NCBI RefSeq assembly: GCF_001544555.2
Contig: NZ_FCOK02000010.1
Location: forward strand, 106,022 to 170,021
Reading direction: 5' to 3'
DNA: 64,000 nucleotides
Source: Caballeronia udeis
GTDB taxonomy: Bacteria > Pseudomonadota > Gammaproteobacteria > Burkholderiales > Burkholderiaceae
A model generated the notes under the pieces. That model was not told the DNA's origin. It saw nothing but the letters and a program-made list of their open reading frames with translations, and did not search any database. A program made the translations under genes and the position numbers. Shown piece by piece: positions 53,576 to 62,217 of the stretch (within the stretch, counting starts at the first letter, position 1; each line of letters starts with the position of its first letter).

Positions 53576-55144
53576 ATGAACCCTCTCTCGCCCCCCGCCA
53601 CGGGTTTGAGGAAGCGCCGCATCCGGCCGCGCTGGACGGCGGTCGGCATGGCGAGCGCGCTCTCGCGCCATCCGCTGCTTGCGGGCGTTGCCGGTACCGT
53701 CGTCGCGGTGCTGATGGCGAGCTTGTCCATCGGCACGTTGTATCAGGGGCGCCAGGGCGTGCTCGACCACGCGCGCGAAACCTCGGCGAACCTCGTCGCG
53801 ATCATCAGCAGCGACATCGCCCGCAACGTCGAAATCTACAATCTGTCACTCAATGCGATGGTCGAGGGCGCGCAGAATCCGGCCATCATGGAGCTCCCGC
53901 CCGCCCTGCGCCACCAGATCCTTTTCGACCGCGCAATCTCCGCGGCCTACATCAGCGGCGCCTACGTGCTGGACGCGCACGGCAACGTCACGGCGGAGGC
54001 CAAGGACGCCCCCTTCCCGGCGGGCTCCTTCGCCGACCGCGAATATTTCTACGCCCAGCAACGCAGCCCGTCGGCCGGCCTGTACTTCTCGCATCCGTTT
54101 GCGTCGCGTTTGCGCGGCACCCCGACGATCGGCATGAGCCGGCGCGTCAACGCGCCTGACGGTTCATTCGCCGGCATCGCGCTGCTGGCAATGAACCTCG
54201 CTTATTTCAATTCGCTGCTGGACAAGCTCAACGTGGGCGCCGAGGGATCGATCTTCATCATCCATCAGGACGGCACGATGATCGCCCGCAAGCCTTTCCG
54301 CGAGAACATCGTCGGCCACAAGATCGCCAGCTCGCTCACTTTCTCGCGCATGGCGAATGCCGGGTCGGGATCGTACGTGGCGGTCTCACCGGTCGACGGC
54401 GTGCGCCGCCTCTACACGTTCTCGCGCGTCCCGGGGACGCCGTTCATCGCGGCCGTGGCCCCGGCGGAAGACGACGTACTGGGACCGTGGCGCGAGCGCA
54501 GCCGGATTGTCGGCGCGTTGACGCTGCTGTCGGGTTTGAGTTTCGTCGCAGTGTCGTGGCTGCTTGCACTGTCGCTGCGCGAGCGCGGCCGCGCGCAGGA
54601 GGAACTCGTCCTGCTGGCCGGCACGGATGCGCTCACCGGCCTGCCAAACCGGCGCGCGTTCGACGAACGCATGGACGACGAATGGCGCCGCGGGAGGCGG
54701 GCGGGCACGCCGTTGTCGATGTTGTTCATCGACGTGGATTATTTCAAGCCCTACAACGACACCTACGGCCACGCCCTCGGCGACGACGCGCTCGCCACTA
54801 TCGCGCACAGCATTGCCACGGCCGTACACCGTCCGGGCGATGTCCCCGCGCGCTACGGCGGCGAAGAGTTCGTCGTGCTGCTGCCCGATACACCGTCCGA
54901 AGGCGCGCTGCATATTGCCGAAGCAATCCGGCAGCACGTGCTGGCCTGCGCGATCCCCCACCGGGCCAGCCCGCTTGGCACGGTGACCGTCAGCATTGGC
55001 TGCGCGACGGCGTCGCCGCCGGGCCTCGGCGGTGCGTACGGCTTGCTAGGCGCCGCCGACCAGCAGCTCTACAAAGCGAAGGCCGCAGGGCGGGACTGCG
55101 TCCGGCCGTCGGCCCACACGTCGGCCGCGGTAACGAGTGCCTGA
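53576..55144 (+). CDS. Diguanylate cyclase with Cache sensor domain
   Basis: A 522-residue (from this start) membrane sensor. TM1 about 35-53, periplasmic double-Cache-type domain about 60-300 ([25 protein letters not shown]), TM2 about 310-332, and a GGDEF domain with active-site GGEEF at 428-432. The inhibitory site RxxD (RPGD, five residues before GGEEF) is intact, so the enzyme should be feedback-inhibited by c-di-GMP. It makes c-di-GMP from two GTP. The start is uncertain (GTG 53519, ATG 53552 and ATG 53576 are possible; none has a clear ribosome site). Confidence 0.9.
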   Translation: MNPLSPPATGLRKRRIRPRWTAVGMASALSRHPLLAGVAGTVVAVLMASLSIGTLYQGRQGVLDHARETSANLVAIISSDIARNVEIYNLSLNAMVEGAQNPAIMELPPALRHQILFDRAISAAYISGAYVLDAHGNVTAEAKDAPFPAGSFADREYFYAQQRSPSAGLYFSHPFASRLRGTPTIGMSRRVNAPDGSFAGIALLAMNLAYFNSLLDKLNVGAEGSIFIIHQDGTMIARKPFRENIVGHKIASSLTFSRMANAGSGSYVAVSPVDGVRRLYTFSRVPGTPFIAAVAPAEDDVLGPWRERSRIVGALTLLSGLSFVAVSWLLALSLRERGRAQEELVLLAGTDALTGLPNRRAFDERMDDEWRRGRRAGTPLSMLFIDVDYFKPYNDTYGHALGDDALATIAHSIATAVHRPGDVPARYGGEEFVVLLPDTPSEGALHIAEAIRQHVLACAIPHRASPLGTVTVSIGCATASPPGLGGAYGLLGAADQQLYKAKAAGRDCVRPSAHTSAAVTSA

Positions 55145-55229
55145 GCACGCCGGGGTGCGCGCGGGCCTGCGCGCCAAATACCGCCCAAATACCACCCGGA
55201 CCGCTCTCGCGACCAAGCAAACACATGAT

Positions 55230-55257
55230 TTGCAAGGATTTTTCTCGTCTGTATAAT
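55230..55257 (+). promoter_or_regulatory. Sigma-70 promoter of the lytic transglycosylase gene
   Basis: TTGCAA at 55230-55235, 16 bases, TATAAT at 55252-55257. Start site expected near 55264, 22 bases before the ATG. One of the best consensus promoters in the window. Confidence 0.7.
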
Positions 55258-55285
55258 GCGACCTTCCCTTCCAAGGCCACTTCCC

Positions 55286-55867
55286 ATGAGCAGACTCCTT
55301 TGGCTTGCTGCGCTGACACTAGGCGCAACGCTAGGACCGATGCAAGGCGCGGTGGCCCAGGAACGAGCCCCGGAAGCGGTCCAGCAAGACGCCGCAGCCA
55401 GCGACGCCACCACCGAGGCCACTCACCAGGTCTCCCGCCTGATCTCCCAGAAGTTCGGCGTCGCGCGGGCAAAAGCGGAGCAGATTTCAGCCGCGGTCAT
55501 GTCCGCGGCATCCAAATACTCCCTTCCTCCCGCCCTCCTTCTCGCCATCATCTCCGTTGAATCCCGCTTCAAGGAAAAAGCCCGTGGCGCCAATGGCGCA
55601 ACCGGCCTGATGCAGGTCGTGCCGACCGCGCACAAACAACTCGTGCGCCACATCGACCTGACTGAAGCGACTGCGAATATAGAAGCCGGATCGGCGATTC
55701 TTCACGGTTATGTCCAGTCCGCTCGCGGTGACGTGGGCGCGGCCCTGAAGAGCTATGGCGGCTCAAAAGCCTACGCGGAGAAAGTCAGCCTGCGAGCCAA
55801 GGCGTTCGCCCCGCAATTCGGCTCCGACGCCGCGGCTGACGCCGACACCGAAACGACCCGCGACTGA
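55286..55867 (+). CDS. Lytic transglycosylase (SLT domain)
   Basis: A 193-residue periplasmic murein-cleaving enzyme: signal MSRLLWLAALTLGATLG, then the SLT domain with catalytic Glu E92 in ISVESRFKEKARGANGATGLMQVVP, and YGGSKAYAEKV. It cuts glycan strands to 1,6-anhydro-muropeptides. The ATG at 55286 gives a normal signal. Single gene with its own promoter. Confidence 0.92.
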   Translation: MSRLLWLAALTLGATLGPMQGAVAQERAPEAVQQDAAASDATTEATHQVSRLISQKFGVARAKAEQISAAVMSAASKYSLPPALLLAIISVESRFKEKARGANGATGLMQVVPTAHKQLVRHIDLTEATANIEAGSAILHGYVQSARGDVGAALKSYGGSKAYAEKVSLRAKAFAPQFGSDAAADADTETTRD

Positions 55868-55930
55868 TTCCAGCTTCCTCGCTTCAACGCTCAGCCGTTA
55901 TCCCGTCCGCTCGAATGGCCCATCGCAAAA

Positions 55931-58180
55931 TTAGCGCAGCACGAGTTCCCGCAACTCGTCGATATTGAATGGCTTCGCGAGAATCGTCACCCCGGTGTGA
56001 CGCGCGCGCTCGAATTCGTCGGCATAGCCGGTCATCAATACGATCCGCTGCGTGGGCCAGGTCCCGCGGACTTTCTCCGCCAGATCGATGCCGTTGAGCC
56101 GCCCAGGCATCTGTATATCCGACAACACGAGGTCGAAGCGGCTGCCTTCGTTGAGCAAGTCGAAGGCTTTGTCCGCGGTGAGTTCGTGGCGTACGTCGCA
56201 GCCAAAGGTGGCGAGCACCGCCGCCACGCCCGCCGCGACTTCCTCGTTGTCCTCAACCAGCAGGATCGACCCCGGGTGCCGCCCCGCCGGCGCCGTCCTG
56301 CCCGTGGAATCTGCTGCACCCGGGATGTCCGGTGTATCGATGCCGGCTGCGTCCACCGCAGCCGTCACCGGCGCGGCGGCCGGGCCGTGGTACCGGGGCA
56401 GATAAAGCCGCACGGTCGTGCCGCGCCCCGGCACGCTGGCGAGTCGCGCCGTGCCCCCCGCCTGCTCGCACGCCGCCAGCACCTGCGCGAGCCCCAGGCC
56501 CGTGCCCGATCCGCTCAGCTTGGTCGTGAACAACGGCTCGAACGCGCGCCGCGCTGTGGTTTCAGGCATGCCCTCGCCGCTGTCGGTGAAAGCGAGCAGC
56601 GCATATTCACCGTCGGGCAAGACGTTGTCGGCCGTCACGCGAACGTTCTGGCAGCGGATCACGAACCGGCCGCCCTGGGGCATGGCATCGCGGGCATTCA
56701 CGGCAATGTTGATGATCGCGAACTCGAGTTCGGTGGCGTCCGCGCGAACCTGCCACATGTCCGACGACACCTGGACCCTCACCTGCACCTTCTCGCCGGC
56801 CGCCGTTTCGATCAACCCGGTTGCCGCGGACAACCAGACAGAGAGGTCGATCGGCGCCTGCTTGAGTGGTTGCTTGCGCGCGACGCTGAGCAAGCGCCGA
56901 GCGAGCGCTTCAGCGCCGGCGGTCGCCCGTTCGACTGCCAGCACTTCCCTTTCCAGTCCGTTGAAATTCTTGCGGCGCGCAAGCTCCATATTCGCCGCCA
57001 CGACCATCAGCAGGTTATTGAAGTCGTGCGCCACGTTGGCGACCAGGTTGCCGAGCGCGCCCATGCGCCGCAACTGGCGGCTGGATGCCTCGGCCGACAG
57101 CCGCATGGCGACCTCCGCCTGCCAGCGCTCCCACGCGGCTTGCTGCGCCCGTAACTGGCGCAGCGAGAACAGCACGAGCAGCCAGACCGCGATGCACGGT
57201 ATCGCCGTAATCACGGCGATCAGCGTGTAGTGCTGGCGCCATTGCGCGAAGATCGCGCCGGTGGGAATGCCGCTCGTCACGTAGAGCGGGTAGTCCCCCA
57301 CACGACGAAAAGCCACCACGCGCTCCAGGCCGTCGATACTCGAGCGTATCCGCACGCGCCCAAACAATTCGTTGTTGCGCATGGCGCTGGTGAACTCTGT
57401 GTCGTGAGCGTGGGTGATGCCGGCACGGCTGGGAGGTTCGCGCACGAGAATGCCGCCGTCGCGGCGAAACAGGCCGACGCTCATGCCGGGTTCACCATTC
57501 GACAGGTCGCGATAAAACCCGGTGAAATAATCGCGTTTCAGCGCAATCGACACGACGCCCGCAAACCGGCCGTCGTTCAAGCTGCGCCCGACGCTGGTCG
57601 TGAATACATCGGTTTGCTGGACGCGGCCGACCAGCGGCAGGGAGAAATACGGGTCGGGGCGGATGGCCCGAGCGGAGATGAAGTCGTCGCGATTGGCGAT
57701 CGAAACGGCCGGCACGGGGAAATAACGGTTGCTGGCAAGCATCTCGCCATTCACGCCGAAGATGGTGATTGCCGCCACCTGCGCAAACGATTCGCCAATC
57801 ACGCTCAGGCGGTCATGGATGGCTTTCTGGTTTGCACGGATCTGGACGTCGTCGCTGTCAGCGAGCATTTCCACGATACGCGTCGAGATTTCGCGATTGA
57901 GATCGAGCACCTTGACGGCTTGCTCGTCAGCGACTCGGGACACGCGGTCGGCGACGTCGTCGGATTCGTTCATGCGGCGCTGGTAGTCGTAATAACCGTA
58001 GCCGAGCAGGAACACGACCGGAAACAGGATCGATGCCGCCAGCACGACCAGCAGGATTCGCCGGGTTGCAGCGAAACTGCGCAGCGGCAGCGGCAAGTCG
58101 AGTGCGGCGGAATCCGAAGAGTGCAAAGCGTCAGGGCTCCAAGGTTGTGTCCGCTCGCGCCAGGGTTGGTTTGATCGCAC
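55931..58180 (-). CDS. Hybrid sensor histidine kinase / response regulator with Cache domain
   Basis: A 749-residue membrane sensor kinase. TM1 about 42-64 and TM2 about 315-337 enclose a periplasmic Cache-type domain (ANRDDFISARAIRPDPYFSLP, SVGLFRRDGGILVREPP). The cytoplasmic part has an HWE/H-box-like NVAHDFNNLLMVVAAN, an ATPase domain (NIAVNARDAM, GTGLGLAQV), then a C-terminal receiver domain (SILLVEDNEEV, phospho-acceptor Asp in LVLSDIQMPG). It belongs to the group with FixL-type DHp (HDFNN). No partner regulator lies adjacent. Confidence 0.93.
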   Translation of the reverse strand: MRSNQPWRERTQPWSPDALHSSDSAALDLPLPLRSFAATRRILLVVLAASILFPVVFLLGYGYYDYQRRMNESDDVADRVSRVADEQAVKVLDLNREISTRIVEMLADSDDVQIRANQKAIHDRLSVIGESFAQVAAITIFGVNGEMLASNRYFPVPAVSIANRDDFISARAIRPDPYFSLPLVGRVQQTDVFTTSVGRSLNDGRFAGVVSIALKRDYFTGFYRDLSNGEPGMSVGLFRRDGGILVREPPSRAGITHAHDTEFTSAMRNNELFGRVRIRSSIDGLERVVAFRRVGDYPLYVTSGIPTGAIFAQWRQHYTLIAVITAIPCIAVWLLVLFSLRQLRAQQAAWERWQAEVAMRLSAEASSRQLRRMGALGNLVANVAHDFNNLLMVVAANMELARRKNFNGLEREVLAVERATAGAEALARRLLSVARKQPLKQAPIDLSVWLSAATGLIETAAGEKVQVRVQVSSDMWQVRADATELEFAIINIAVNARDAMPQGGRFVIRCQNVRVTADNVLPDGEYALLAFTDSGEGMPETTARRAFEPLFTTKLSGSGTGLGLAQVLAACEQAGGTARLASVPGRGTTVRLYLPRYHGPAAAPVTAAVDAAGIDTPDIPGAADSTGRTAPAGRHPGSILLVEDNEEVAAGVAAVLATFGCDVRHELTADKAFDLLNEGSRFDLVLSDIQMPGRLNGIDLAEKVRGTWPTQRIVLMTGYADEFERARHTGVTILAKPFNIDELRELVLR

Positions 58181-58462
58181 ATTGGGCAGTCCTTCCGACA
58201 GCCAACAGCAGCTATCAGCAGCGGCTTCGACATTGTCCCACTACCTTCTGGCGATGCAGTGGTCGAGTTGCTGTTCGCAGTCGATCCAAGCGCAAGGAGT
58301 ATGCCGCGCGAGCGGCTATTTTTTGACCGATAATTTTGGCCGATAAAGCTTGCGTGGCGGGCATTCCGGGCATCATGCACCAGCAGTATTTGTGACCGTG
58401 AGTTGGCTTGTTGACCCGCTTTTGCCTGGAACACCCACCTGTTTCGATACGCGCAAAACAAA
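58181..58462. other. Intergenic region upstream of the hybrid kinase
   Basis: About 280 bases with no supported gene; presumably holds the kinase promoter. Nothing specific recognised. Confidence 0.5.
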
Positions 58463-58489
58463 AAAACCGGGCTTGACCAGCCCGGTTTT
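58463..58489 (-). terminator. Intrinsic terminator of the small secreted protein gene
   Basis: On the minus strand, AAAACCGGGCT, a 5-base loop, AGCCCGGTTTT, extended by a run of seven T. A classic rho-independent terminator, 22 bases after the stop of the gene at 58512-58835. Confidence 0.88.
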
Positions 58490-58511
58490 GTCATTGCGAG
58501 GTATTTCGGTC

Positions 58512-58835
58512 TTACCAGCCTTGCTGGTAATAGCCCGGTTGCGGGCCGCACGGCACATAGGCACGGCGATAGTCGTCGAAGCAGTATCCCGGCGGCGGGC
58601 CGGCTTGGTAGGCCGGCTGCGCATAAACAGGTTGTGCATAGACCGGCTGATACACCGGCTGTGCGTACACAGGTTGCGCGTATACCGGCTGAGCCACCGC
58701 GGACCCCACCAGCGCGCCAATCACCGCCCCGCCCAGCAGCGCGCCGACTACCGCACCACCGTCCCCGTGCGCGGACGCCTGACCTGACATGGCAAGACTT
58801 CCGGCCAACACCAACACTGCAGCTACGCGTTTCAT
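58512..58835 (-). CDS. Secreted glycine-zipper protein with QPVYA repeats
   Basis: A 107-residue exported protein: signal MKRVAAVLVLAGSLAMSGQASA, a glycine-zipper hydrophobic helix (AVVGALLGGAVIGALVGSAVA), then six-fold PVYAQ/PVYQ repeats and a Tyr/Pro/Cys-rich tail (GYCFDDYRRAYVPCGPQPGYY). Probably periplasmic or surface. Function unknown; it is of the kind often encoded in multiple copies in Burkholderia. A strong terminator follows. Confidence 0.8.
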   Translation of the reverse strand: MKRVAAVLVLAGSLAMSGQASAHGDGGAVVGALLGGAVIGALVGSAVAQPVYAQPVYAQPVYQPVYAQPVYAQPAYQAGPPPGYCFDDYRRAYVPCGPQPGYYQQGW

Positions 58836-58995
58836 TTGAGTTCTCCATATCCCGTGGTCGGGACTATGGAACCGATCTTATGCGTGTACAGAAGAAATAA
58901 CTGATGCAGTTGGTAACGGATCATTTCAGCGGATACATCTTCATCGGCCGTTCGCAGGTTTTTGCATGCAAGGCCCGGGACGGCCTCGCGCGTTG

Positions 58996-59745
58996 TCACG
59001 CTTCGGTCGACGCGCGCCGGATGGCACGCTCCACCGCGCCGGTCTCGCCGTGCGGCACGAAGATATAACCCTGTCCCCATACGGTCTGGACGTAGCGCGG
59101 ATCGGAGGGATCGGCTTCCAGCAGGCGCCGCAGCCGCCATATGGATACGTCGAGGCTGCGGTCCCGGTACGTTCCGGCCTGACCGCGCAGCTTCTCGTTC
59201 AGTTGCGCACGCGTCAGTACGACCATCTCGTTTTTCACGAAGATCTTCAGCGTGGCAAATTCGCCGGAACGCAACGGCACCCGTTCGCCGTTGTGACGCA
59301 ATTCGCGGGCGGCAAAATCGACTTCATAGGGGCCAAAGCGGTAAGGAGGCCGGTCCTCCGGCGCACCCGGCGCCGCTGCATCGCGACGTCTGAGGACCGT
59401 ACGGATGCGCGCGAGCAGTTCGCGCGGATCGAAAGGTTTGGCCAGATAGTCGTCCGCGCCGAGTTCGAGGCCGATCACGCGATCGATCACGTCCGAACGC
59501 GCTGTCAGGAAGATCACGGGGATGTCGTCGCCGGCCGCGCGCAATTCGCGCAACGCACTGATGCCATCCTGCTCGGGCATCATTACGTCGAGCACGACAA
59601 TGGACGGCCGCTCGGCGTCGAGGCGCCGCTTGAGGCCAGTACCGTCGTGCAGCACCGAGACTGCAAGGCCGTTGCCTTGCAGATATTCGCGAACCAGGTC
59701 GCGCACTACGGGGTCGTCGTCGACGAGGAGAACATGATGAGTCAT
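58996..59745 (-). CDS. OmpR-family response regulator (orphan)
   Basis: A 249-residue response regulator: receiver (VLLVDDDPVVRDL, phospho-Asp in IVVLDVMMP, ADDYLAKPFDPREL) and OmpR-type winged helix (DRSLDVSIWRLRRLLEADPSDPRYVQTVWGQGYIF). The start at 59745 or 59754 is uncertain (no clear ribosome site). No kinase adjoins; it is divergent from, and highly similar to, the regulator at 59993-60781. The region 59755-59992 between them should hold both promoters. Confidence 0.9.
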   Translation of the reverse strand: MTHHVLLVDDDPVVRDLVREYLQGNGLAVSVLHDGTGLKRRLDAERPSIVVLDVMMPEQDGISALRELRAAGDDIPVIFLTARSDVIDRVIGLELGADDYLAKPFDPRELLARIRTVLRRRDAAAPGAPEDRPPYRFGPYEVDFAARELRHNGERVPLRSGEFATLKIFVKNEMVVLTRAQLNEKLRGQAGTYRDRSLDVSIWRLRRLLEADPSDPRYVQTVWGQGYIFVPHGETGAVERAIRRASTEA

Positions 59746-59992
59746 GTGATTCATTCTAAGACGCCAAAGCGCCTTTTCGCGACACTGATTCCTTTCCGCT
59801 TCTTTCATCGAATTGCACGGCAAGCGGGCGCTTAATACATCGGATCAAAGCGCTTAGCCGCCCGGGTCAACGCGCACGGGCTTTTCGGGCCGCACCGGGA
59901 GGTCATTTTTGCGGCAGTTTCGAGTAAGAATCGGTAACTATCTTCGAGTAGATGAAAAACCGCACTTTTACGATGCCAGCTAAAATTTCACC

Positions 59993-60781
59993 ATGACTAC
60001 CTCTGTATTGATCGTCGACGACGACCTGGCGGTGTGCGATCTGCTAAGCCGCTTCCTGAAAGCGCGCGGGCTCGACGTTTCCGTCCTTCACGATGGCACC
60101 GGCCTGCGCCGGCGGCTGGAATATGTCCGTCCGTCCATCGTGGTGCTCGACATCATGATGCCGAACATGGACGGTATTGCAGCGCTTCGCCAGGTGCGCG
60201 CTGCCGGTGACGACATCCCTGTGATCTTCGTCACTGCTCGCGACAGCGTGACAGACAAGGTGGAGGGGCTGGAACTCGGCGCGGACGACTATTTGGCCAA
60301 GCCCTTCGATCCCCGCGAACTGCTCGCGCGCATAGATACCGTGTTGCGGCGGCGCGCGCCTGCGTCCACGGGACGTCCGGAAGCCGTCGCAAGCGAACGC
60401 TTCGGCCGCTTCGAACTCGACTTCGTCACGCGTGCGCTCGTAAGCGGCGACGAGCGCATTCCCCTGCGCGACAGCGAATTCGCGTTGCTCAAGGTGCTCG
60501 TACGGCATCCTTATAAAGTCTTGTCCCGCGTGCTGATCCACGATCTCGTGCATCGCGACGACAGCACTTTCAGCGACCGCAGCCTCGACGTACCAATCTG
60601 GCGGTTGCGCAGAATCATCGAGGAAGATCCGGCCAGCCCACGTCATGTGCAAACCGTCCGCGGCCAGGGTTACGTGTTCATTCCCGATCCCGACGGCGCG
60701 CGCAATACAAACGCGGCGGCGGACACGGCGACGCAGCCGGCGCCCGCTGCATCCACGCCCGACCGCGCGTCGACGGTATGA
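59993..60781 (+). CDS. OmpR-family response regulator
   Basis: A 262-residue response regulator: receiver (VLIVDDDLAVCDLLSRF, IVVLDIMMPNMDG, ADDYLAKPFDPREL) and winged helix (SDRSLDVPIWRLRRIIEEDPASPRHVQTVRGQGYVF). The C-terminal 25 residues are Ala/Thr/Pro-rich. It overlaps the histidine kinase gene start by ATGA, so the pair is a two-component system, cognate by position. Confidence 0.93.
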   Translation: MTTSVLIVDDDLAVCDLLSRFLKARGLDVSVLHDGTGLRRRLEYVRPSIVVLDIMMPNMDGIAALRQVRAAGDDIPVIFVTARDSVTDKVEGLELGADDYLAKPFDPRELLARIDTVLRRRAPASTGRPEAVASERFGRFELDFVTRALVSGDERIPLRDSEFALLKVLVRHPYKVLSRVLIHDLVHRDDSTFSDRSLDVPIWRLRRIIEEDPASPRHVQTVRGQGYVFIPDPDGARNTNAAADTATQPAPAASTPDRASTV

Positions 60782-62217
60782 GCATTTTCGGCACGGCGGA
60801 TTCGCGCGGCAGCAAACGCGCCCGCATCGGGTCAGGTCATGCCGCCCCGGGCCGTGCCTGGAGCCGTAACGGCTCGGGTCGCGGCAATCCGTTCAATACG
60901 CTGTTCGGGCGCATGGCGCTCATTTCCCTGGTCGTGCTGTTCGCCGTGCAAGCCTGCTGGTTCGCGGTGCTCACCGTGCAGCGGCCGCATCACGATGCAG
61001 AAGGTTACGCGCGCGGCTTGATGCTCGTACTCGCCGCCGCCAACGACGACGCGCGTCAAGGCGTACGGCTCGCGCCCGCGCTGAGCGTGCAGTTGGTGTT
61101 GTCGTCGAACCTGCCCGAAGGCATCACGCTGCGCGAGCCCGACAACGGTCCCGTCGTGCATTTGTTGCGTGAGTTGAGGAACGTCCTGCCGCCGGGTACA
61201 CGGCTCGCCGTCGATGGCCCCAAGCACGCCCAGCGTCTCTGGGTGCGTTACCCAAACAGCCCGAACTGGATCGTGACGCCGGTCGACCTGCCGCCCGCGC
61301 CGCCTATCCTGGTTGAATCGGTGGGAATGTTGCTGGCGGCCGTGATCCTGTCGCTGGTCGCCGCATGGCAACTGCAGCGGCCGTTGTCGCGCGTGGCGCA
61401 AGGCGCGCGTCAGTTCGGCGCGGGTGAGCGGCCAGTCCCGGTGGACGAGCGCGGCCCGCGTGAGCTACGCGACCTGATCCGGGCATTCAACCAGATGATG
61501 CGGCGAATCAACGACGCCGACGACGAGAAAGCCGTCATGCTCGCCGGCATCGCGCACGATCTGAAAGCGCCGCTGACGCGCCTGAAGCTGCGTGCAAGCG
61601 TCCTGGTTCAGGACGACGCCGAGCGCGCGCATTTCATTCGCGACATCGACTCACTCACGCGCATCGTTCAGCAATTCCTCGAATTCGCGGGCAACGCGTC
61701 GACCAGCGGACCGGCCATCAACGTGGACGCTTTTCTCGCAGAGCAGTTTGCGCAGGATGAAGCCGGCGATGATACCCCCCTGTTCCGCCTCGACCTGGCC
61801 GCAGGCCATGGCTTCCACTTGCAGCGCACCTTGCTGGACCGGCTGGTGACCAATCTGGTCGATAACGCGCTGGAACACGGCGCCCCGCCCGTCGATATCA
61901 GCACGGGAAAGCGCCACGGCGAGTGGTTCATCACGGTGCGCGATTACGGCGACGGCATCCCGCCCGAGCGTCTGGACGATGCCCGCAAGCCGTTTGTCCG
62001 CCTGGACCCGGCACGTGCGGGTGACGGTCATTGCGGCCTGGGGCTCGCCATTGTCGGACGCCTCGCGCACCAGCTTGGCGGCCGCTGCGATATCGGCAAC
62101 GCGGCAGACGGTGGCCTGACCGTGCGGATCGTCATTCCAATGGGCGAACCCGCCCGGCCGGGTTGCGGCCCGGTCGTGCATGCTGCCAGCGCACCTGAAG
62201 CCGTCATGGCTTCCTGA
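60778..62217 (+). CDS. Sensor histidine kinase (EnvZ-like)
   Basis: A 479-residue membrane sensor kinase. TM1 about 43-63, a short periplasmic domain, TM2 about 177-197, HAMP, H-box GIAHDLKAPLTRLKLR, N-box NLVDNALEHG, and GLGLAIVGRL in the ATP site. It partners the response regulator just upstream (4-base overlap). The signal is unknown; the periplasmic part is about 110 residues, as in EnvZ-like kinases. Confidence 0.93.
   Translation: MSIFGTADSRGSKRARIGSGHAAPGRAWSRNGSGRGNPFNTLFGRMALISLVVLFAVQACWFAVLTVQRPHHDAEGYARGLMLVLAAANDDARQGVRLAPALSVQLVLSSNLPEGITLREPDNGPVVHLLRELRNVLPPGTRLAVDGPKHAQRLWVRYPNSPNWIVTPVDLPPAPPILVESVGMLLAAVILSLVAAWQLQRPLSRVAQGARQFGAGERPVPVDERGPRELRDLIRAFNQMMRRINDADDEKAVMLAGIAHDLKAPLTRLKLRASVLVQDDAERAHFIRDIDSLTRIVQQFLEFAGNASTSGPAINVDAFLAEQFAQDEAGDDTPLFRLDLAAGHGFHLQRTLLDRLVTNLVDNALEHGAPPVDISTGKRHGEWFITVRDYGDGIPPERLDDARKPFVRLDPARAGDGHCGLGLAIVGRLAHQLGGRCDIGNAADGGLTVRIVIPMGEPARPGCGPVVHAASAPEAVMAS

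Noticed and set aside
55997..58174. Long plus-strand frames opposite the hybrid kinase
   Set aside because: No domains; antisense to a clear histidine kinase.
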